Source: CAZQGO01 sp964593065
GTDB lineage: Bacteria > Oederibacteriota > JAAXVQ01
NCBI GenBank assembly: GCA_964593065.1
Contig: CAZQGO010000016.1
Location: 4,054 to 68,053 of the forward strand
Direction of reading: 5' to 3'
DNA length: 64,000 nt
Of this stretch, positions 8,276 to 16,205 are shown piece after piece; the stretch's first letter is position 1, and every line of letters begins with the position of its first letter. Below the pieces are notes generated by a model. That model saw nothing but the letters and a program-made list of their open reading frames with translations. It made no database searches and had not been told where the DNA came from. Both the position numbers and the translations under genes were made by a program.

Positions 8276-9742
8276 CTATCCCTTGATGACGCCCAGGGGC
8301 ACGAGACGGGCCACCTTGGCGGACAGTCCGGCCCGGTGGACCGTGGCCACGACCTCGTCGATGTCCTTGTAGGCTTCCGGAGCCTCCTCGGCCAGGGTCC
8401 GCAACTCCCGGGCCTGGACCGCGACGCCCTGCTCGTTCAGTTCGCGGGTCAAGGAGCGGCCGTGCATCCGGCGGATGGCCGCCTGCCGCGACAGGACGCG
8501 GCCCGCCCCATGCGCGGTCGACCCGAACGTCTCCCGCAGGGCCCGCTCGCCGCCCACGCATACGTAGGAGGCCGTGCCCATGCTGCCCGGAATCAGCACG
8601 GGCTGGCCCGTGGCGCGATAAACTTCTCCCAGCGCCGGATGTCCGGCGGGAAAGGCGCGGGTCGCTCCCTTGCGGTGCACGCACAGCCGGCGCATCCCGC
8701 CCCGCAGGCTGTGGTCCTCGAGCTTGGCGATGTTGTGCGCGACATCGTAGAGCAGGCGCAGGCCCAGGCGCTCGGCCGAAGCGCCGAAGACCTTTTCGAA
8801 CGTCTCCCGCACCCAGTGCATAATCACCTGGCGGTTGGCCCAGGCATAGTTGGCCGCGGCTGCCATGGCCGCCAGATAAGCCCGTCCCTCCGGGGACCGG
8901 ACCGGCGCGCACGCCAGCTGCGGATCCGGCAGGTCGATGCGGTAGTGCGCGGCCGCGCGCCGGAAGACGGCCAGAAAATCGTCGCAGACCTGGTACCCGA
9001 GCCCGCGGGAACCGCAGTGGATCATCACGGTCACCCGGTCCCGGGCCAGACCGAAAGCCTCGGCGAGCCCGGGCTCGTAGATTTCTTCCACGGCCTGGAT
9101 TTCCAAAAAATGGTTGCCCGAGCCCAGGGTCCCCTGCTGGGCCAAACCGCGCTCGTGGGCCCGGGCGCTGACCGCCGCCGCGTCGGCCGAATCCAGGCAG
9201 CCGCGGTCCTCGGTCCGGTCCAGGTCCTCCGCCCAGCCGAAGCCCCGCTTCACGGCCCAGGCGGCACCCTGGTTCAGGACGCGGTCCAGCTCGTGCGCGG
9301 TCAGCTTGACCTTGCCTTCGCTGCCCACCCCGGCGGGCACGTTGCGGTACAGGGCCGGGACCAGCTGCGCGATCCTGCCCTGGACCTCCGAACGCTCCAG
9401 GTTGGAACGCAGCAGCCGCACGCCGCAATTGATGTCGTAGCCGACGCCCCCGGGCGACACGATGCCGGTTTCCTCGTCGAAAGCCGCCACGCCCCCGATG
9501 GGGAACCCGTATCCCCAGTGGATGTCCGGCATGGCCAGCGAGGCCCCCACGATTCCGGGCAGCTGGGCGACGTTGACGACCTGCTGGAGGGCCTGATCGT
9601 GCGCCAGCGAGGCGCGCAGCCGTTCCGAAGCGTAAACGATCCCGTCCACCCGCATGCGGGGGTCAAAATCCTTGGGGATCCGCCAACGCTCGCCGCCGAA
9701 CTCTTCCAGAGGGCCGGTCCAGGATTTTCCGGGTTCGGGCAT
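8276..9742 (-). CDS. rtcB: RNA-splicing ligase RtcB
   Basis: A 488-residue GTP- and Mn-dependent ligase that joins RNA 3'-phosphate (or 2',3'-cyclic phosphate) to 5'-OH ends. Visible landmarks are the metal Cys in DINCGVRLLRS, the metal His in SGNHFLEIQ and in IHCGSRGLG, VAHNIAKLEDH, the GMP-binding CVHRKGATRAFPAGHP, and STAHGAGRVLSR with the histidine that becomes guanylylated. All active-site residues I can check are present. GGGAGGAACC stands just before the ATG at 9742. It is transcribed with archease from its own promoter. Likely roles are RNA repair or tRNA/rRNA healing; no substrate gene is linked here. Confidence 0.96.
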   Translation of the reverse strand: MPEPGKSWTGPLEEFGGERWRIPKDFDPRMRVDGIVYASERLRASLAHDQALQQVVNVAQLPGIVGASLAMPDIHWGYGFPIGGVAAFDEETGIVSPGGVGYDINCGVRLLRSNLERSEVQGRIAQLVPALYRNVPAGVGSEGKVKLTAHELDRVLNQGAAWAVKRGFGWAEDLDRTEDRGCLDSADAAAVSARAHERGLAQQGTLGSGNHFLEIQAVEEIYEPGLAEAFGLARDRVTVMIHCGSRGLGYQVCDDFLAVFRRAAAHYRIDLPDPQLACAPVRSPEGRAYLAAMAAAANYAWANRQVIMHWVRETFEKVFGASAERLGLRLLYDVAHNIAKLEDHSLRGGMRRLCVHRKGATRAFPAGHPALGEVYRATGQPVLIPGSMGTASYVCVGGERALRETFGSTAHGAGRVLSRQAAIRRMHGRSLTRELNEQGVAVQARELRTLAEEAPEAYKDIDEVVATVHRAGLSAKVARLVPLGVIKG

Positions 9743-9766
9743 GGTTCCTCCCTGCAGCCTGACAGT

Positions 9767-9795
9767 AGTATACGCGCCCCGCGTTCCGACATCAA
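9767..9795 (-). promoter_or_regulatory. Sigma70-type promoter of rtcB-archease
   Basis: Minus strand: -35 TTGATG (9795-9790), 17-base spacer, -10 TATACT (9772-9767). The transcript would start near 9760 with a leader of about 18 bases. It lies back to back with the promoter of the exported NHL protein. Confidence 0.7.
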
Positions 9796-9881
9796 TCGCA
9801 ATGCCGGGACCATCCGCGTCCCCGGGTCTTCCGGAAGCGGGCCGCGATGTTTTTTCCCCCGCCCGGAGCAGGGTTCGGTGC

Positions 9882-9887
9882 TATACT
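9882..9887 (+). promoter_or_regulatory. Extended -10 promoter of the NHL-repeat gene
   Basis: TATACT at 9882-9887 is preceded by TGC, an extended -10. No convincing -35 is seen at the usual distance. The predicted transcript starts near 9894, only about 13 bases before the ATG at 9907, so the leader is very short. Confidence 0.5.
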
Positions 9888-9906
9888 CGAATCGGTACCG
9901 GTGACG

Positions 9907-12143
9907 ATGAACCAGACACCCTTCCTTCCCCTTGCCCGCATCCGGATTCCGCTCTGCTTCCTGCTGGTCGTAGGTGCGTTCTTCGGGCCCGCGGAAACGG
10001 CCCGGGCCTTCAGCAACGACCAGGCTGCCGACGTGGTCATCGGGCAGGCGAACATGACCAGCGGTGACATCAACCAGGGCGGCTCCCCGGCCGCCAACAC
10101 CCTGGACTACCCCAGCGCTCCCATCGTGGTGGGCGGCAAGCTCATCGTGGCGGACACGGACAACAACCGCGTGCTGATCTACAACAGCATCCCCGTCTCC
10201 GACAATGCCGGCGCGAACACGGTCCTGGGCCAGCCGGACATGGCCAGCAGCACGGCCAACAACGGCGGCGTGAACGCCAACACCCTGTACCATCCCCGCG
10301 GCTGCACCTCCGACGGCACCAAACTGATCATCCCCGACACGGACAATCACCGGGTGCTGATCTTCAATGCCGTGCCGACGTCCAATTTCGCCGGCGCCGA
10401 CGTGGTCGTCGGCCAGCCGGATTTCACCAGCAACCGGCACAACCAGAAAGTCAGCCCCACCGCCCCGCCGGGGGCCAACACCCTGTACACGCCGCAGGCG
10501 GCGCAGGTGGACAACGGCAAACTCTTCATCGCGGACTGGTACAATTGCCGCATCCTCATTTTCAACAGCATCCCCACCGTCAACGACGCCAACGCCGACG
10601 TGGTCGTCGGCCAGCCGGATTTCACCCACAACGACGTCAACAGCGGCGGCTTGTCCGCCCAGTCCATCTACTGCCCCCACGGCGTTTGGGCGCAGGCCCC
10701 CCGCTTGTTCATCGCAGATACGTACAACCAGCGGGTGCTCATTTTCAACAGTATCCCGGCCGCCAATTTCGCGGCCGCGGACGTGGTCCTGGGCCAGCCG
10801 GATTTCACCCACAACGACGTCAACAGCGGCGGCCTTTCGGCCACCTCCCTGCAGTACCCGCATTTCGTCAAGGCGGACGGCGCCAGACTCTTCATTGCGG
10901 ACAATGACAACCAGCGCATCAAGATCTATAACAGCCTGCCGACGGTCAACAACGCCGCCGCGGACATCGTCATCGGGCAACCGGACTGGACCAGCGGCAG
11001 CCCCAATCAGGGCCTGCTCAATCCGGCGGCCAATACCCTGAACTATCCCAAGGGTATTTACAGCAATGGCACGCAACTGATTCTCAGTGACAACAGCAAC
11101 AACCGGGTGTTGATTTACAACGACCCCTCCTACACCCCCACGCCCTCGGCCACGGAATCCGCGACGCATACGCACACGCCAACGCCGTCGCCCACCGCCA
11201 CGCCGACCTGGACGCCCACCGCCATGCCGACCCATACCCCTTCCCCCACCCATACTCCATCCTGGACCCCGACGCCTACGCCCTCCTGGACCCCCACCTT
11301 TACTCCGACCTTCACGCCGACGGCCACGCCGTCCGCCTCACCCACCGCCTCGCCCACCGCCTCACCCACCGCTTCCTGGACGCCGACTTCTTCCCCCTCC
11401 GCGACGCCTACGGCCACGCCTTCGGCCACGNNNNNNNNNNNNNNNNNNNNNNNNNNNNNNNNNNNNNNNNNNNNNNNNNNNNNNNNNNNNNNNNNNNNNN
11501 NNNNNNNNNNNNNNNNNNNNNNNNNNNNNNCTGGACGCCGACTTCTTCCCCCTCCGCGACGCCTACGGCCACGCCTTCGGCCACGACCTCCGCTTCCCCC
11601 ACCTACACGCCCACCTCTTCCCCCACGTTCACCCCCACGCCGCCGGACACCCGGACGCCCACCGGCACGACTACGCCCACCGCCACGATTTCAGCCAGCC
11701 CCACTCCTTCTCCTTCTCCCAGCTCCACGCCTTCGCCCGCCTTCTCTCCGAGCGCGACCCCCTTCTTCTCCTCCACGCCCACGCCCACGGCTTCGGCCGT
11801 TCCCGCCTCGGCCACCGTGAGCCCCACGGCCAGCATCACGCCCACAGCCACCCTCACCTGGTCTTCGGCGCAGACCGCCTTCTTCCGCCTCGACAACCCC
11901 GTGGTGCGCCTGTCCCGCGGCGAACGGCTCCGCATCCGCTTTTATCTCGATCAGGACGGCCCGGTCCGCATCCGCGCCTATGACCTCACCGGTCGCTTGG
12001 CCGCCGAGATTCTGAACGAAGTCCAGTCCGCCGGTCCTCACCTGCTGCTCTGGGACGGCGCCGGCGCCGGCTCCGGCACCTACCTGCTTTTCTTCGAAGC
12101 CGCCGGCCGCAGGGCGCGGGGCAAAATCGTCCTGATCCGTTAA
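9907..12143 (+). CDS. Exported NHL-type beta-propeller with Pro/Thr linker and FlgD-like C-terminal domain (interrupted by gap)
   Basis: The start MNQTPFLPLARIR opens a signal peptide (hydrophobic IPLCFLLVVGAFF, cleavage near TARAFS). Six repeats of about 57 residues follow, each with ADVVVGQPDFT, NTLYxP, LFIADxxNxRVLIFN, as expected for a six-bladed NHL propeller. From about residue 410 comes a long low-complexity Pro/Thr/Ser linker, then a C-terminal Ig-like domain (VRIRAYDLTGRLAAEI ... LLLWDGAGAGSGTYLL) like the FlgD-type or sorting domains of surface proteins. The 100-N gap at 11431-11530 changes frame, but the two sides share an identical 55-base end. Merging them gives one uninterrupted frame of 693 residues. 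Likely cell-surface or secreted. The ligand is unknown. Confidence 0.85.
10609..10833 (+). repeat. Near-identical 42-base internal repeat in the propeller
   Basis: The 42 bases at 10609-10650 recur exactly at 10792-10833, 183 bases (61 codons) apart, encoding GQPDFTHNDVNSGG in blades four and five. Other blades are diverged at the DNA level, so this pair looks recently duplicated or gene-converted. Confidence 0.85.
11131..11820 (+). repeat. Pro/Thr/Ser low-complexity linker repeats
   Basis: Degenerate tandem repeats coding for short TPT, SPT and TATPS units, interrupted by the N gap. They link the propeller to the C-terminal domain, in the manner of extended surface stalks. The repeats probably caused the assembly break. 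Confidence 0.9.
11376..11585. other. Assembly gap (100 N) with identical 55-base flanks
   Basis: The 55 bases ending at 11430 are identical to the 55 bases starting at 11531. The 100 Ns between them are a placeholder. Collapsing the duplicate and the Ns restores the reading frame exactly, so the contigs may overlap here rather than be separated. Confidence 0.9.
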
Positions 12144-12151
12144 CTGCGGGA

Positions 12152-12180
12152 TTGTGCCGGACGGTATTTCCGGGTAGTAT
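12152..12180 (+). promoter_or_regulatory. Possible promoter of the DUF2341-type gene
   Basis: TTGTGC (12152-12157), 17-base spacer, TAGTAT (12175-12180). It lies just after the NHL gene's stop and about 50 bases before the next start, so the second exported gene may have its own transcript. Confidence 0.45.
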
Positions 12181-12232
12181 GGTTTTACTAAAAATGGCCA
12201 CTCCTGGCTCCGCGAGGTGTCCCGGTTCCCCC

Positions 12233-13639
12233 ATGAAGAGCCGTCTCTGGCTTGAGCGACTTCTGGCGGTTGTATGGCTCTGCGCGTGGCTCCCGCACGG
12301 CGCGGGCGCGGCCTGGCGGGATTGCAGTTATGCCTGCCGCAAGCAGATCGTCGTTCCTGCGCGGTCCGTGGAAAGCGATTTGGAGGATTTCCCCCTGCTC
12401 GTGTCCCACGCCGCCGACGCGGACTTAGCGGCCCGCGCGCGCGCCGACGGGGCCGACATTCTGTTTACGGCCGGGGATGGCGTGACCCAATTGAGCCATG
12501 AGGTGGAAAGGTATGTTCCCTCCACCGGCGAATTGGCCGCCTGGGTCCGGGTGCCCCGGCTGTCCACGGCCAGCGACACCATCCTCTACCTGTATTTCGG
12601 GCAACCCGCCTCCGGCCCCACGCAGGATCCGCAGGCCGTGTGGGGCTCCGGCTACGAAGCCGTGTGGCACCTGAACGAAGCCGGCGGCAGCGGCTGCGCC
12701 ATCCTCAACTCGGCCCGCGCCGATTTCTCCGGAGTCACGACCGGCACCGCCTACCGGCCCGCCGGGGCCGTGGCCGGAGCGAGGGCCTTCAGCGGATCGG
12801 GGGACGAGCGGGTCCTTTTTTCCGGCACCCAGGTGCTTTTCTACCGCTGGCCCGAGTGGTCCATCGAATTCTGGCTCCACCCGGATTACGCCTCGGACCT
12901 GGATTGGGAAAACGACCGCGACGCGCGGGTTCTGTATCGCGGCGGTTCCCTGTGGGGCCGGACTTTTCGCGGCGCCTGGATGACCTCGGGCTGGGGCCAT
13001 TTCCAAATCGACGTGACCTTCGGCCTCGCCGGCCCCTTCTACCGCCGGGTGGACATCCCCAGCCGGGCGTGGAGCCACATCGTCTATCAATATTCCGGAC
13101 AGAAATACCAGGTTCTCCGCAACGGCGTGCTGATCGACTCGCAAAACGTGCCCCAGGACTACCTGGCCCTCAACGCCACCCAGGCCTTCTTCCTGGGAAA
13201 CACCTCCGGCGCCATGCCGGGAGCCATCGACGAATTGCGGATCTCCCGGAGCAGCCGCAGCGCGGCCTGGTACCTGGCCGAGGCGACGAATCAGTCCTCG
13301 CCGGCCGCCTTTTACAGTCTCGGGCCGGTGGAATATGCCGCCGACTATTGCTCGGCGGAGGCTTCGCCCGTGGCGGTCTTTCAGGTGGAAAACGCCGTCT
13401 TGCATCCGGCGCAGTCCCGGCCCGCCCGGATTCTGGTCAATTTCCAGGCCCCGTGCCGGGCGCGCCTCGGGGTCTATGACCTCACGGGCCGCCGGGTCGC
13501 CCTCCTGCTGGACGGGAACGTGGACCCGCGCCTGTACGAGCTGGCGTGGGACGGCGGGGACGCCGGTTCGGGCACCTACGTGGTACACCTGCTCGCCGGC
13601 GGCCGGCGCCTGAATCGCAAGCTCGTGCTGGTCCGCTAG
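12233..13639 (+). CDS. Exported DUF2341/LamG-like protein with FlgD-like C-terminal domain
   Basis: A 468-residue secreted protein. MKSRLWLERLLAVVWLCAWLP is a signal peptide with cleavage near GAGAA. Next comes a DUF2341-like domain (YRKQI-type start CRKQIVVPA, then ILYLYFGQP), then a concanavalin/LamG-like jelly roll (WSIEFWLHPD, WSHIVYQYSGQKYQVLRNG, AIDELRISRSSRSAAWY). The final 90 residues are a FlgD-like Ig domain (ARLGVYDLTGRRVALL ... AGSGTYVVHLLAGG) similar to the tail of the preceding gene. I chose the ATG at 12233 for the signal peptide; upstream in-frame ATGs add a non-hydrophobic stretch. Probably a carbohydrate- or surface-binding protein with a C-terminal sorting domain; the ligand is unknown. 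Confidence 0.82.
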   Translation: MKSRLWLERLLAVVWLCAWLPHGAGAAWRDCSYACRKQIVVPARSVESDLEDFPLLVSHAADADLAARARADGADILFTAGDGVTQLSHEVERYVPSTGELAAWVRVPRLSTASDTILYLYFGQPASGPTQDPQAVWGSGYEAVWHLNEAGGSGCAILNSARADFSGVTTGTAYRPAGAVAGARAFSGSGDERVLFSGTQVLFYRWPEWSIEFWLHPDYASDLDWENDRDARVLYRGGSLWGRTFRGAWMTSGWGHFQIDVTFGLAGPFYRRVDIPSRAWSHIVYQYSGQKYQVLRNGVLIDSQNVPQDYLALNATQAFFLGNTSGAMPGAIDELRISRSSRSAAWYLAEATNQSSPAAFYSLGPVEYAADYCSAEASPVAVFQVENAVLHPAQSRPARILVNFQAPCRARLGVYDLTGRRVALLLDGNVDPRLYELAWDGGDAGSGTYVVHLLAGGRRLNRKLVLVR

Positions 13640-13656
13640 CGGCCGGGAGGAGATGC

Positions 13657-15375
13657 ATGCCGGTTCAGAACAGCGAGATCGCGGAAATCTTCAGCCAGGT
13701 GGCCGATCTCCTGGAAATCGGGGACGCCAATCCCTTCCGCGTGCGGGCCTACCAGAACGCGGCGCGCACCGTTCAGGGACTGGGAAGGGATTTGACGGAA
13801 ATGGTCGCCGGCGGCGAGGACTTGTCCGGCCTGCCGGGCATCGGCAAGGATCTGGCGGCCAAGATCACGGAAATCGTCCAAAACGGAAAACTGCGGATGT
13901 TGTCCGATTTGGAGACCCGCTTGCCGGCCGGCCTGCTGGAATTGCTGAAGATCCCCGCCCTGGGGCCCAAACGGGTCAAGGCCCTGTACCAGCGCTTGCA
14001 GGTCAAGGATTTGAACGGGCTGTGGCGCGCGGCGCGCGCGGGCAGGATCCGCGGTTTGGAGGGATTCGGCCCCAAGCTGGAAGAACTGATTCTCACCGGC
14101 CTCGAACATCGTCCCCGCGGCACGGGCCGGCGCCTGTGGGCCGAAGCGGAACCCGTCGTGCAGGCGCTGCTGAAGCACTTGCGCGCCGCGGGGATCCGCG
14201 AGGTGGAGGCGGCCGGCAGTTTCCGCCGCTGCGCGGAAACGGTCGGTGACCTGGACATCCTGGCCGCGGCCGAAAAACCGGACCCGGTCATGCGGCGTTT
14301 CCTCGCCTATGAGGACGTCGCGGCCACCGCGTCCCGGGGGCCGACCCGGGCCACGGTCCGATTGAAAAACGGCCTGCAGGTGGACCTGCGGGTGGTCGCT
14401 CCGGCCAGCTACGGCGCGGCCCTGCATTATTTCACCGGCTCCAAGGCGCACAATATCGCCGTGCGCAAGCTGGGCCAGCGGCGCAAGCTCAAGATCAACG
14501 AATACGGCGCCTTCCGGGGCTCCCGGCGCGTGGCCGGGCGGCGGGAAGAAGAAATCTACCGGCTGGTGGGCCTGGCCTATATTCCGCCGGAACTGCGGGA
14601 GATGCGCGGGGAGCTCGAGGCCGCACGGGAAGGACGCCTGCCCAAGCTGGTCAGCGCCCGCGACCTGCGCGGGGACTTGCACGCCCACACCAACGCCAGC
14701 GACGGCGCCGATTCCCTGGAAGCCATGGTGCAGGCGGCCCGCGCGCGCGGGCACGAATACCTGGCCATCACCGACCATTCGCAGCGCGTCACGGTCGCGC
14801 ATGGCCTGAAGCCGCGGCAGCTCGCGGAGCAGCTCAAGCGCATTGACCGTCTCAACGCCAGGCTGCGGGGATTCACGGTCCTGAAAGGCGGCGAAGTGGA
14901 CATTCTCGCCGACGGTTCCCTGGATCTGCCGGACGCGCTCTTGGATGAACTGGACGTGGTGGTCGCCTCCGTGCATTACCAGTTCCGGCTCAGCGCCGAG
15001 CAACAAACCTCCAGGATTCTCAAGGCTTTGGACAACCGCCGTCTGAACATCCTGGCCCACCCCACGGGCCGTCTGCTCGGGGAACGCGAACCGTATGCGC
15101 TGGATTTGGAACGGATCCTGCGGGAAGCCAAGGCCCGGGGTTGCCACCTGGAGTTAAACTCGCACCCGCAGCGGCTGGACCTCGACGACGTGCATTGCCG
15201 GCTGGCGAAAAGCCTGGGCGTGAAGATTGCCATCAACACGGATGCCCACAGCGTGCGGGGGTTGGACGACCTGCGCTACGGCGTGGGCCAGGCGCGGCGG
15301 GGCTGGCTCGAGGCGGGGGACGTGCTGAACACCCGCCCGCTGCCGGAACTGCGGAAATTATTACGGCGCGCGTAG
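13657..15375 (+). CDS. polX: DNA polymerase X with C-terminal PHP phosphoesterase domain
   Basis: A 572-residue bacterial PolX. Residues 1-90 hold the 8-kDa-like domain with helix-hairpin-helix GLPGIGKDLAAKI, followed by further HhH units. The palm carries GSFRRCAETVGDLDIL (two catalytic Asp) and the third Asp in LQVDLRVV. From about 340 the PHP domain shows DLHAHTNASDG, ITDHSQ, GGEVDIL, VASVH, LAHPTGR, LELNS and NTDAH, so every metal ligand is present. Family members do gap-filling repair synthesis plus 3'-5' exonuclease and AP-endonuclease work via PHP. GGGAGG lies six bases before the ATG at 13657. The gene follows the exported-protein genes on the same strand without its own obvious promoter. 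Confidence 0.93.
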   Translation: MPVQNSEIAEIFSQVADLLEIGDANPFRVRAYQNAARTVQGLGRDLTEMVAGGEDLSGLPGIGKDLAAKITEIVQNGKLRMLSDLETRLPAGLLELLKIPALGPKRVKALYQRLQVKDLNGLWRAARAGRIRGLEGFGPKLEELILTGLEHRPRGTGRRLWAEAEPVVQALLKHLRAAGIREVEAAGSFRRCAETVGDLDILAAAEKPDPVMRRFLAYEDVAATASRGPTRATVRLKNGLQVDLRVVAPASYGAALHYFTGSKAHNIAVRKLGQRRKLKINEYGAFRGSRRVAGRREEEIYRLVGLAYIPPELREMRGELEAAREGRLPKLVSARDLRGDLHAHTNASDGADSLEAMVQAARARGHEYLAITDHSQRVTVAHGLKPRQLAEQLKRIDRLNARLRGFTVLKGGEVDILADGSLDLPDALLDELDVVVASVHYQFRLSAEQQTSRILKALDNRRLNILAHPTGRLLGEREPYALDLERILREAKARGCHLELNSHPQRLDLDDVHCRLAKSLGVKIAINTDAHSVRGLDDLRYGVGQARRGWLEAGDVLNTRPLPELRKLLRRA

Positions 15376-15391
15376 CCTCCGCTCCGGAGGC
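15375..15391. terminator. Short hairpin between convergent polX and the rsbW-like gene
   Basis: Perfect 7-base stem GCCTCCG / CGGAGGC with a 3-base loop in the 25-base convergent spacer. Neither side is followed by a T run, so it is at best a weak or factor-assisted terminator. Confidence 0.35.
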
Positions 15392-15400
15392 CGCGCCTTG

Positions 15401-15829
15401 TTAGCAGGGCGAGATGTGCTTGATCATCACCGTTTCGTTGTAGCGCCTGGGCACGGAGCGGTAGCGCACGCTGTCCATGCATTTTTTCATGAGGAAGCGG
15501 CCCAGGCCGTGGCTCTGGTGGCGGGTCAGCGCCTTTTGGATCTGGGCTTCCGTGACGGGCCGGGGGGAGAATTTGCGTCCGAAATCCCGGACGCGGATCA
15601 CGATGCGGTCGCCCGCCACCGTCCCGATGATCTCCAGGCGCGCCGGTTTTCCGGGCGCATAGGCATGGCGCAAGACGTTGGTCACGGCTTCATCCACCGC
15701 CAACACCACGTCGTCCACGGCCATGACCGGCAGACCGCAGGCCGAGGCGTAGTTCCGCACCCGTTCCCGGATTCCGGCCAGGTTCCGGCTCGTGGCGGTC
15801 AGGACCAGGGCAAGTTCAGGCGTCGGCAT
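15401..15829 (-). CDS. RsbW-like anti-sigma factor / serine kinase
   Basis: A 142-residue GHKL ATPase of the RsbW/SpoIIAB type. The N box is DEAVTNVLRHAY, the G1 box VRDFGRKF and the G2 region HGLGRFLMKKCMD, followed by the typical RYxxxPxxYNET end. Such proteins bind a sigma factor or other partner and are displaced by a dephosphorylated STAS protein, which they can phosphorylate. The gene is the last of an operon and starts six bases after the stop of a STAS gene, its likely direct antagonist. No sigma factor gene is in the window, so the controlled target is unknown. Confidence 0.88.
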   Translation of the reverse strand: MPTPELALVLTATSRNLAGIRERVRNYASACGLPVMAVDDVVLAVDEAVTNVLRHAYAPGKPARLEIIGTVAGDRIVIRVRDFGRKFSPRPVTEAQIQKALTRHQSHGLGRFLMKKCMDSVRYRSVPRRYNETVMIKHISPC

Positions 15830-15835
15830 GGGGCC

Positions 15836-16201
15836 TCACTCCTTTGCAAACAACGGGTCGTTCCGCCGTGCCTGTTCGGCGGTGGCGTACACGCCGATGA
15901 CCTTGTGCACGCCGGTGGTTTCGAACACCCCGCGGACCCGCTCGCTTAATCCCGCCACCACGACTCCTCCGCCCCGCGTGCCCAGCTGCTTCTGCAGCTG
16001 GAGCAGGACGCCCAAGCCCTGGCTGTTGATATATTCCAGGCGGGAAAAATCCAGGATCATTTTTCCCTGGCCCTTCTGCATCAGGGGCTGACAGGCCAGT
16101 TCGAGTTCCTGGGAGGTTTTCATGTCCAGCGCGCCGGTGACCTGGATCACGTATTGCCCGGGCGCGCCCAGGGGCTGTACCTGCAGGGAAAAAGGGATCA
16201 T
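15836..16201 (-). CDS. STAS-domain anti-anti-sigma factor (SpoIIAA/RsbV-like)
   Basis: A 121-residue single STAS domain. The segment DFSRLEYINSQGLGVLLQL matches the phosphorylation loop of RsbV/SpoIIAA, with the target Ser at NSQG. The start MIPFSLQVQPLGAPG gives standard length; the reading frame further upstream only overlaps pcrA. It sits between pcrA (four bases) and the RsbW-like kinase (six bases). By family logic it would sequester the kinase when dephosphorylated. It is one of two STAS proteins in this operon and is the less SpoIIAA-canonical, with an insertion of Gly residues before VVVAGL. Confidence 0.87.
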   Translation of the reverse strand: MIPFSLQVQPLGAPGQYVIQVTGALDMKTSQELELACQPLMQKGQGKMILDFSRLEYINSQGLGVLLQLQKQLGTRGGGVVVAGLSERVRGVFETTGVHKVIGVYATAEQARRNDPLFAKE

Positions 16202-16205
16202 GCTC

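Noticed and set aside
5976..9904. Open frames of 589-636 codons on the plus strand opposite gatA/gatC and archease/rtcB
   Set aside because: Low-complexity composition and no ribosome binding site or family signature; shadows of the minus-strand genes.
11131..11820. Regular repeats that might be a CRISPR array
   Set aside because: Units are short, in frame and code for Pro/Thr linkers; no unique spacers and no cas genes.
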